The notes beneath the pieces were generated by a model, which saw only the letters and a program-made list of their open reading frames with translations, had not been told where the DNA came from and searched no databases. Below, piece after piece: positions 55,668-64,000 of a stretch of DNA of 64,000 nt. How positions within the stretch are numbered: the stretch's first letter is position 1; each line of letters begins with the position of its first letter. The DNA is from Undaria pinnatifida (Eukaryota; Sar; Phaeophyceae; Laminariales; Alariaceae), in NCBI GenBank assembly GCA_012845835.1, contig JABAKD010000029.1, forward strand, positions 12,849,892 through 12,913,891, read 5' to 3'. A program made the translations under genes and the position numbers.

Positions 55668-57115
55668 AGTTCATGAAAGCTTCCGTGGAAGCTTCCACTG
55701 CTTCCATGAAAGCTTCCATAGCTTCCACGAAAGCTTCCGTGGAAGCTTCCGTGAAAGCTTACATGGAAGATAACCACGGAAGCTTTCGAGAAAGCTTCCA
55801 TGGAAGTCGAACGCTTGCACGGAAGCTTCCACGAAAGCTTCCACGAAAGCTTCCACGGAAGCTTCCATGGAAGTAGTGGAAGATGCCGCGGAAGTCACTT
55901 TCACGAAACCTTGCACGAAACTTCCATGGAAGTGTTTCCACGGAAGCTTCCACGGATTCGAAAGCTTCCACGAAAGCACTTCCTCGGATATAGGTTTTAG
56001 TTCCATGAAAGCAAGCGGCAGCTTCCACGGAAGGTCGGAAGCTCAGCGGCTTCCACGAAAGCTTTCGCGAACGCTTTTCGTGAAAGCTGTAGAAGTAGCT
56101 TCCACGAAAAGTTGGAAGCTACACCCACGGAATTTTACGTTTCACTTCCATGGAAGCTTCCGCAGCTTCCACGGAATCTCGGCGGCTTCCACGACAGCTC
56201 CCACTGATATATTTGTATTGTACACTACTGTGCCTCCAGTAGAGCTTACCACTTTTCCGACAACATGGTTGATGCACACTGTGTACGAGACGAAGGGGGT
56301 TTCACCGTACAATGGTTGTTGCGTTTCATTGGGTTAGGGTTAGGGTATATATAATTGAAAGAGTATGCCATCCACATGCCGGAAGCTTTCACAGAAGCTA
56401 TCGCGGCAGTAATTTTCTTTCACAGAAGCTATCGCGGAAGCTTCCATGGGACTTGTTTTTGAAAGCTTCCGTGGAAAAAAAATATTACCGAGTATTTATT
56501 AATTCTACTTTATTATTTACTTCCACGAAAGCTTCCGTTGAAGCTTCCGTGGAAGAAAATTTACTTCCACGAAAGCTTTCCTGAGAGCTTCCGTGGAAGC
56601 AAATTTACTTCCACGAAAACTTCCGTGAAAGCTCCGCGGAAGCATATTTACTTCCACGAAAGCTTCCGTGAGAGCTTTCGTAGAAGAAAATTTACTTCCA
56701 CGAAAAATTCCGTGAAAGCTCCGCGGAAGCAAATCTGCTTCCACGAGGTGAAAGCTCCGCGGAAGCAAATCTACTTCCACGAAAGCTTCCGTGAGAGCTT
56801 TCGTAGAAGAAAATTTACTTCCACGAAAGCTTTCGTGAAAGCTCCGCGGACGCAAATCTACTTCCACGAAAGCTTCCGTGAGAGCTTCCGTGGAAGCAAA
56901 TTTACTTCCACGAAAGCTTCCGTGGAAGTTTTTGTGGAAGTAACTTCCGTGGAAGCTTTCACGGAACCTTCTGTAGGAGCATCTTCCGTGGAAGCTTCCA
57001 CGAAAAACTTCCGTGGAAGTAACTTCCACGGAAGCTTCCACGGAATCGTCCATGGAAGCGATGAAAGCTTCCGTGGAAGCCGCAAAAGCTTCCATGGAAG
57101 CTTTCATGAACTTCC
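55668..57115. repeat. Palindromic GGAAGCTTCC minisatellite, two blocks
   Basis: Blocks at 55668-56200 and 56380-57115 consist of variants of cttccacgaaagcttccgtg and ggaagcttcc. Each unit is itself an inverted repeat centred on aagctt. Long open frames occur on both strands because few units contain stops; I treat them as by-products. A ttagggttaggg remnant lies between the blocks at 56330-56347. Confidence 0.92.
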
Positions 57116-57560
57116 ACCTAAAATGAAGATAGTGCAAGTGGCCCGAAAAACGCCATCCGCTAACGCATCATAGTGCTACTATACGAAGAGGATAGTGCTA
57201 TTATGCAATACAGGGGTATGAGCACTATTTGGCACAAAAAAAAACCAAAACAAAACTGGGTGATTGGGCTTCTCAACCCTCAAAATCGTCGGAGGCCATT
57301 CTTGTTTTCACTTTTTTTTGTCATTCTTGGGAATATACTGGTCCTCGAGCCCATATGGATGGATAAGTTCTTCGGGTTGTTACCCTTTCATTTTTGTCGA
57401 AAATCGACCAGTTTTGGGGTGAGGCATAAGAACCGTATTGTTTGATCAAGGCAACAAAACCTTGCAGGCGGCAAAAACAAAAAATATGTCATTATCACCT
57501 CCACCTTATTAGCATGCTACGGTAGAGGGTGCACCCCCTTTTTTTTTTCAGAGTGTTGGC

Positions 57561-57839
57561 TCGTGCTACGGCAGAGGTATACCCTTTTGTGGCATTTTTA
57601 TTTCGAAATGACGGGGGCTCCTTGATTGACCCGAAATCGTCGGGAAAAAAAATAATGAGCCATATTTTTTTTTTGGCATGATTTTCTCGTTGTGTACCTA
57701 GGCCACGAGAAGTTTTCATCCGGTAACAGTTTTATTTTTCACTCTCCAGCAGGTCAGTTTTTGTGAGATAGGCCTTAAGCTCCGAAAGTGAGGGGTAGTA
57801 TTAGAAAAAAAGTGGTGCACCTCTATCGTAGCACGCGTC
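57561..57839 (+). mobile_element. gtagaggtatacc-family element
   Basis: Left end tcgtgctacggcagaggtat, right end cacctctatcgtagcacgcg. The interior has ttgacccgaaatcgtcggg, a gtgtacctaggccac block and gccttaagctccgaaa. It is followed directly by a reverse partial copy (about 57840-57970). Confidence 0.8.
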
Positions 57840-58760
57840 TTTTTCTTAATACTACCCCTCAATTTCGGAGCTTAAGACCTCTCCCAAAAAACTGATTTGG
57901 AGAAAATAAAGCTGCTACGTACACCGGGGGGGTGAAAAATGCCATGGCCTCGGTACACAACGAGAGAGGCGTTCTACGGTAGCCCCCCCAACTTTTCCTT
58001 AACGAAATAGCCGGTTTTGAAACCAGCTTCCGGCCGTACTTCCTGAAATAGGGTGCCCCTTGCCACCCCGACGTCACTGTTCTATAAACTCCTTTGCAAA
58101 CAAGAAAATACATGGAGACTTTTTTTTAATAGCACGCCCTGCCTCGTGTCGAGCAACCATGATGATGAAACGTTCGTTAAAGAAAATCGAGGGTTTTGGG
58201 GGGGGTTGGCTTTTATCGTAGAATCAGTCGAGAATCATGCAAAACAAAAAAAAATGGCCTCATGGGTTAAAACCCGAGCCCTGCCATTTAGAAACCATTT
58301 CAGACGAAAAGTGCTACACTTCGTGAGTATTTACCTATATCATCGTAGCATGCGTCGGTTGCTCATCATGTACGGCATCGTATGGGTGCGCTGCTGTAAC
58401 CGCCATTTCCACATGGGCAACCCAAAAACTGAACTTGAAAAAACCGAAAGCGCAGCCCGATGAGCAATGTTGACTCCTAGCTTAACTCCTGGGTGTGTAC
58501 AAAGCTCACGGCTGACGTCCTTGAAAATTAGTTATAAAATGAAAAAAAAAGGAAAGAACGAAAATGATATTCCAGCGACATTGGGTTGAGAAGTCCAGCA
58601 ACTAAAAAAAAACTGTTGCTTAAAATTGGTACACCTTAGTTGTTACTCCACCGTAGCCGGCGTTACAAGGCGCGGAAGTCCGCCTCACAAGTAGGCCTGT
58701 AATTTTGGTAGGGTGAAACTCACCTTTCATGCCACCCCGAAGAACACCCCACTCAAAATG

Positions 58761-59025
58761 CCAAGGCAGAGGTGCACCACATTTTTTCTGAGGCTCCTCA
58801 CACTGATCTAGCTTAAGACCTCTCCTGAAAAACTGATTTGGAGAAAAATAAGACTGCTACCGGACAAAAAACCCTATGGCCTAGGTCCAAGACGAGAAAA
58901 ATTATGCAAAAAAATGGCTTAGTATTTTTTTTTTTCCCCGATTTGATTTCGGATTAAGGAGCCCCGTCATTCAAAAAACGTGTTTTCACCAAAAAAAATG
59001 TATACCCTCTATCGTAGCACGCGTT
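58761..59025 (-). mobile_element. gtagaggtatacc-family element, reverse copy
   Basis: Contains gcagaggtgcaccacattt, agcttaagacctctcctg, an aaaccctatggcctagg block, ggattaaggagccccgtca and tataccctctatcgtagcac. Confidence 0.75.
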
Positions 59026-59029
59026 CTTC

Positions 59030-59160
59030 ACGGCGCTTCGCGAGCTTGGTGTATGTGATGTCTTGCCTGGTTGGTGAAAATCTGACGTGCTCCGTCCCCC
59101 GCCATTTTGGGGATGCGAAGGTCAGTGGTACTGTGGTACTAAGGCTACGGTTAAGCATGA
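59030..59160 (+). mobile_element. Diverged gcgcttcgcgcttggtgcaa repeat
   Basis: cggcgcttcgcgagcttgg, then tgcctggttggtgaaaatc, tgacgtgctccgtccc and ggggatgcgaaggtc, in the same order as at 36845. Confidence 0.6.
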
Positions 59161-59739
59161 GATGAGTACACCTTCTCAAAACGAGTGTACGAGGTACACG
59201 AAAAAGAGAGCACCACCCTCCCCGACAGTGAAAGGTGCACGCCAAGAGCCCCCCCCCCCCCCCAACAACCAGAGAAATATGTAGACGAAAAAAAGAGCGT
59301 TTCCAAACGCGGCTTGATACTGCGATCTATGTCATTAATTCGAGACGGGTTGATCCTGCTATGCGGTCTGGTTAGATGCAACCCCTCTCCCCACAACTAT
59401 AGTGCCAGCCACGACATGAGGTACACGAGTAGTACAAAAAAAGCTATACACGTACAAAAGAACAATGAGAAACGCACCCCAGCTTTGCAACTTGTGGGCA
59501 GACAAAGTATCATGACTAACATTTCCCCAGTCGAAAAACAGCTGAAAGGCAGCGGAGGGTCTTCCAGGGAGAGCCAAGCCGCCTTGTTGGCACCCTCCAG
59601 CATTTCCAGGCGGCGAGATCGCCTGTCCCAAATTCCAAACCAACCATCCCCACAATACGTTCGTGCTTTGTTGTCCTGTGCGAGGCGTGCGGTCACAGTA
59701 TCAACATCAACCACCACTACGTTAGGAAACGTGATTTAC

Positions 59740-60558
59740 CAAAGTTACAGTTGTAGCATCATTCGCCGCCGCAACCACACCAGTGGGCAGGAGCTGCGGG
59801 CGAGGCCGACAACCCAAAACACGTAAGCGTCAACCGTCACTACCACACCACCAGTGGGCAGGCGCTTGCGAAATAAACGAACAGAAACATAAGTATCCAC
59901 CACACAACGAGGGTAGGTGTTTGCAAGACTAAGGCTGACAGCAGTCACCATCGCATCAGTGGGCAGAAGGCACTTGCGAGGCCAACAAACAAATAGGTAA
60001 GGGTCACACGGCGTGAACCTGAACGTCAAGGAGTCGACATACTGTACCTCCGCGTTCGCCCGTCAATTACAATTGAACAACGTCATAATTCCCCACCGCT
60101 ACAAACAGGGTTAGGTGCTTGCACGACTTACAGTATTCACAACATGAACAGCCACCACCACCATCGCCACACACCTTGCGAGGCCAACAAAGGCACACAG
60201 GCAAAACGGAGTGGGCTTGGCCGTTCAGGAGTCGACATACGTATGTTTGTCTGCGTACACCCATCAACTCATGAGAGTTTACAATTTACAGAGCGCCAAA
60301 AAAAACGGATTCCTTTCGAGACCGCTTTGGAAGCCGGACTACACGAGCGCAAACCGCCGGCCGAAAAAAACGCAAACAAGCTGACGACAGGTACCATCTT
60401 GCTTCGCGAGTTTCTGTTAATAGCGACAGCTACACTATCATGTCACAACGGCAGCCATCACGCCCCACCATCACAACAATGGTAGGTGCTTGAAAGACTT
60501 ACAGCAGCATACACCGCCAGTCTGTGTACACCCATCAACTTCATCAGGACGCCGTCTA
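59740..60558. repeat. Degenerate tandem repeat derived from the 3' end of the TMEM220 gene
   Basis: Units of about 100-150 bp hold caccagtgggcaggcgcttg-like, gaggccaacaaa and gtaggtgcttgcaagactta blocks. The block catcattcgccgccgc followed by ccagtgggcagg (59757-59790) resembles the gene's own last codons and stop region (60557-60590). This suggests the coding end was copied along with 3' flank. Confidence 0.55.
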
Positions 60559-62114
60559 TCATTCTCCGCCACAGTGGGCGGGCACAGCAATCCCCGCGCG
60601 CTGGAGATACCCCGGCAGCAGCAAACCAAGAACAATCGAAGCCACCGCTACCGTGACGCTCAAAAACCTAACCGCCCCCTCTCCTGCGGTTGCTCCCTCC
60701 GCCGCGGGGTTTCCATTTCCACCCGCCGGTTTCCCAGAGGAAGCGCACAGCGCCATTGCCTGCACCATGATCAGCGCCCCGCCTGCCTCACGAGCTACCT
60801 CGCTGCTGAGGAACGACAAGATTATGCCTCCAGTTGCGCCGTCGGTGGAGTTAGAAGGGCTGCCTCGCGGAGCCAAGAAGGCGCTGTACCCCGCGAGCCC
60901 CAGGCACGCCGCTCCGTATGTCATTGCCACCCGCCTGTTGGGACGGTTACACGGTGCGGGCACCGGGATAGTTTTATCGAGGCTGTTGACTTGTTGCTAG
61001 TCGTCGGCAGAAGTACGGGTGTAGTGTATAGTTGTTGGGCTTCCGTCACTTACCGCTGAAGTACCGTACTTGAAATAAATTTGACACATTTGGGCGTCTA
61101 TGGTTCGAACTGCGGACAGCGGGTAGAGTATGGCTGTTCAATTTTCGCTAGCTACTCGTTGGCGACAGTGCTGCAAGTGAACGTATTGGGACTAAGTAAA
61201 TACCTGGTCGTTCGGCTGATCCTGCTCGTTGCTGAATGCACCATACGGAACAAACGCACTGGGGCGTCTATGGTTCGAGAAGGCAGACGCTCGGGTAGCT
61301 AATGGTTGCATTGCTGCGTCTTCGCCATTCGTTGGCAAAACAATGCTGCTACGAATGTACTTGGGAGTATCACACGCATCTTGCAAAGACGAGCTTCAAC
61401 GAAATTCCCGATACGACAGCCCAGGTTATCGTTGCAACACGAAAAACAAAACGTTCAGGGATTTTCGAATTACCTCGTACCAGCATGCTTACGTACGCGT
61501 GGGTGGGGCTGATGAATACTGCTGTACATGGAAGCGACCAGCTGTTGAGTCTGAATAACTAGGTGGTTGAATTGCGCGTTTGTTGGAGCTTCTTCCTAAG
61601 ACATTCCAGTGCAGTACATCTGCTAAAAAAAAGGTGATGAGAAAGGCACGCTGATTTTTCAGAAGCCCAAGAAATCCGGGAAACCGCTACCCTGAAGTAA
61701 AAGAATAACGCGCCTTCAATAGGAAAACTCAGCGTGGGTCATTATTTCTGGTTCTTATTAGGTGCCCTGCACTGAATGAAGTTAGCGCAGAAAACACGCC
61801 CTCCCAATTAAGAAACCCATTCTGGGGCAGTGTTCACCAGTATTGCTTTTCTTTACTTTTGTTGGTGTCTTTGGTGCAGCACCGTACCTGCGCGCCCATG
61901 AAACGTCCTTGTCCGCGCTCTCCGCTGCCGTGGCCGCTTCTCCTCCTCCTCCTCCTCCTCCTTGCAGTGCGGTCCAAACGCAGATAAGCGCGCCCAGCAC
62001 ATAAGCCGTAGACCACAGGGCCCAGTCCGGGTCATTGAGGTTCAGGTACGCGGCCAGGAAGAAGAACGAGCCGAGGGTCGCTGGCGCCACAACTTCCGAC
62101 GAGACGCCGAACAT
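60559..62114 (-). CDS. TMEM220: TMEM220-family membrane protein, at least two exons
   Basis: Minus-strand exons: 62122-61888 (CAG|GTACGG donor) and 60934-60559 (acceptor gtcccaacag; stop TGA). Phase agrees (AG|G, Arg), giving about 200 residues from the ATG at 62114-62112. It is a multi-pass membrane protein of unknown biochemical role. Segment one is VVAPATLGSFFFLAAYLNL, followed by the family's signature NDPD, and segment two is WALWSTAYVLGALICVWTAL. A Gly/Ala/Glu-rich linker leads to a third segment (VAMTYGAACLGLAGYSAF). The family-typical EVAREAGGALIMVQAMALC and a final hydrophobic segment (FLSVTVAVASIVLGLLLPGYL) complete it. The first exon begins at a strong acceptor (cctccccccgccag) just before the ATG, so an upstream 5' exon is likely. 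An in-frame ATG at 62150 is an alternative if that acceptor is not used. The 953-bp intron contains a duplicated ~170-bp unit. Confidence 0.85.
61081..61390. repeat. ~180-bp direct duplication in the TMEM220 intron
   Basis: gggcgtctatggttcgaact at 61091 recurs as gggcgtctatggttcgagaa at about 61262. Further matches are gggtagagtatggctg / gggtagctaatggttg and ctcgttggcgacagtg / ttcgttggcaaaacaatg. Confidence 0.7.
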
Positions 62115-62552
62115 TTTTTCAACTGGCGGGGGGAGGAACAGGGCCAACAAATGGGTTACTGTTTACATCATCGCCATGCTGGTCGAAAACTTCTTCGAGG
62201 ACTGCGACAGGGGGCGGGGGGCACGACAATTGAGAGACAGTGTCATAATATCGTATCATTTAGTTAACCCCTTCACTACCGTAAAATCGAATCCATTCAA
62301 ATTCCAAGTAGTTTGCCACCACTCGGGTGGAGTTCTTGAAGAGGAAAAACCTTAAAGAACTTGGCGGCGGGGAAAGGGAAGCATCTCGACAAAAAGTAAC
62401 GATTATCATACAGCGTCAGTCACACAGAGCAGCCCGGGTTACCGAAGTAGGTCATAGAGGTTGACGCCTCTACACCTGGAAACCCGTTTTTGGCCGCACT
62501 ATACTTGGAAATAGTGTAAGGAGGGGTTTGGGGACATTATATGGGTTAAGGT

Positions 62553-62670
62553 AAGCAGCCAGGAAACACAACACGCAGAGGGTCGGTCTAGCGCCGCAAC
62601 TTCCGACGAGACGCCATACATGTTGGCAAATGCGCGGGGAGGGACAGGTCCAATCATTGCTTCAGACCTA
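62553..62670 (-). pseudogene. Decayed copy of the first mapped TMEM220 exon
   Basis: The + strand segment with agccaggaaacacaac, gagggtcggtctagcgcc and aacttccgacgagacgcc, then a ggcggggaggga-like run, matches in order the exon and acceptor region at 62054-62150, about 510 bp away. It has lost the splice acceptor and reading frame. Confidence 0.8.
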
Positions 62671-63003
62671 CGCATCAAAGTAATGCGTTTGCTTGTTTTC
62701 AGCTATTTTGGGGACTCCAGAGGCGCGAAGGGCGCCAAACAAAGACGGCTTACAGCATCGGCCTGCCGAGGGACGGGGGGGCGAATTTAGTACCGGTACT
62801 AACGGTACACTTCACGGCACCCCGACGATATGCACAACACCACCTGGTGAATGTATTCGTGCAGTGCCTTGAATTCCGACTACAATTCAGTCACACTGAC
62901 ACACGACACGTATGGAAGTACGTGGAAGTGCGGTGAATTTCAATGTTGCACATCGGCCCAGGCCGCATCCGACCCCAACCCCGAACCTAACCCTAACCAA
63001 CCA

Positions 63004-63034
63004 TTTTTGTTTGTTTTGTTTTGTTTTTTTTTTT

Positions 63035-63065
<31 letters not shown>

Positions 63066-63355
63066 TCGCACACTTCTACTTTTCAGCTTCTGGACAACAG
63101 CCGTGGTCACAGGCGTCGTCCCTTCTCCCCCCCGGTTCTTGCCTTCAAATTTTATCGCGCATAGGGTTCCAGCAATCTTACTGCTCGTTGATTTTTCATC
63201 GAGTGTTGTTGCTAACTCACGCTCTGGCGTTTTCCGCAAGTCAATTTGCGCGCAAGAAAAAAAAGTCCCCACGAATTTATACGAGAGGGGATTCGAACTC
63301 ACGAAACTGACCTATACCAGGCTCGAGGATAACCTGATACGCCACCGGGGCGACC
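63004..63355 (-). mobile_element. tRNA-derived SINE with poly-A tail
   Basis: On the minus strand the element opens near gccccggtggcgtatcagg, a near match to the Pol III A box (TRGCNNARYNGG). About 40 nt later comes gagttcgaatcccc, a canonical B box. A ~200-bp body follows, ending in gctgaaaagtagaagtgtgc, and then an A-rich tail of about 60 nt (63066-63004, aaaaacaaaaaa type). This is the structure of a tRNA-headed, poly-A-tailed SINE. A diverged second copy is at 52345-52605. Confidence 0.8.
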
Positions 63356-63799
63356 ATAACCCTGACCCAACCAAGCCTAACCCTGACCCTTACCACAACA
63401 CGTTGGGGAGCAAACCCAGAGGGGCGGTCGCGTGGCCCCGCCACGTGATTCAGTCGCGTTTTCATGAAAAGCGCGGGGGGGCTAGTGGCCATCCTCGACC
63501 GATCAGACAGTGCTCATGCACGAGAAAAAATCACAAGCCAGTCGGACAACAAGATGTAGCACGGTGGTGTAGCACGAGAAAACTTACCGGGTTGTATTGC
63601 CCGCAAGGCCTGTCTCGTGCGCTGCAAGGATTTTTTTTGCAGGACACGATCGCGGGATGATGCCACGACCCGTGCTGCAGCACGCCCACCCTACATAGAC
63701 AGCATTGTAATGGTCCCAAGGCTGAATTCGTACTACTATTGCCGTACGACTGTCACAATGCAAGGTTTCTGCGCCGACGAGCATCGATGAATGAAATTG

Positions 63800-64000
63800 A
63801 TCCCAAGGTTGGGTGACCAATCAGGCGTCTGTCAAGGTCTTCCCACCACCAACGGCTCAATCGACCTACGGTACTCGTAGTCTTGCCAAGTCACAGCATT
63901 CCCATCCGGCCGAATCAACCTAGGGTCTTTTCAAGAACAGAGTTCAAGCCGGCCGAGTCGACCTACTGGTAGAGCCTTCACAAGCCACAGCATCCAAGCA
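63800..64000. repeat. ~60-bp tandem repeat at the window end
   Basis: Units with aatcgacctacggta / aatcaacctagggtc / agtcgacctactggta, followed by cttgccaagtcacagcattc-like blocks. It continues past the window edge. Confidence 0.7.

Noticed and set aside
55867..57173. Frames of 156-211 residues on both strands with FHGS/ESFR repeats
   Set aside because: By-products of the GGAAGCTTCC palindromic array; both strands are equally open and no splice or start context supports a gene.
63285..63355. Possible tRNA gene
   Set aside because: A and B boxes are present, but a folded acceptor stem and a clear anticodon arm are not evident, and the sequence continues into a SINE body with a poly-A tail.
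62851..63660. 269-residue frame with a poly-Phe segment
   Set aside because: Reads through the poly-T complement of the SINE tail and the SINE body.

Overview
This is nuclear DNA from an intron-rich eukaryote, not a bacterial or viral sequence. Coding information sits in short exons of about 50-570 nt with GT-AG (once GC-AG) junctions and kilobase-scale introns. Those introns are packed with microsatellites, TTAGGG-like arrays, MITE-like repeats and a tRNA-derived SINE. The style fits a brown alga or related stramenopile with a bloated genome. That assignment is an inference from architecture and base composition; no lineage-specific marker proves it.

Layout. (1) 130-3464, + strand: the last three recognisable exons of a gene of unknown function that starts upstream of the window. 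(2) About 3.5-14.5 kb: no convincing gene, but many degenerate tandem and dispersed repeats. (3) 14775 to about 34.3 kb, + strand: a nine-exon gene for mitochondrial trans-2-enoyl-CoA reductase (MECR/ETR1, mitochondrial fatty acid synthesis). It spans about 20 kb for a 354-codon reading frame. Its 6.7-kb last mapped intron holds antisense, tandemly duplicated fragments of an OTU-type cysteine protease gene. (4) About 34.3-42.8 kb: repeats, plus a possible two-exon 3' gene end at 40523-40852. (5) 42802-54272, + strand: an eight-exon gene for a WDR53-like WD40 protein (468 aa), including one GC-AG intron. (6) 54.3-60.5 kb: repeats, including a 1.4-kb palindromic array built on GGAAGCTTCC. (7) 60559 to about 62.1 kb, - strand: a TMEM220-family membrane protein gene, tail to tail with the WDR53-like gene. 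(8) A SINE and tandem repeats close the window.

The genes do not form a pathway. What unites the window is how its non-coding DNA grew. Decayed partial copies of neighbouring exons lie inside introns or flanks of at least three genes. Several micro- and minisatellites sit exactly inside copies of dispersed repeats, at places where unexpanded copies carry a short seed. Together these suggest that intron growth here is driven largely by local tandem duplication of exon-intron segments and by tandem expansion within mobile repeats. All gene models come from reading frames, splice signals, phase agreement and remembered family similarity; no transcript or database search was available.
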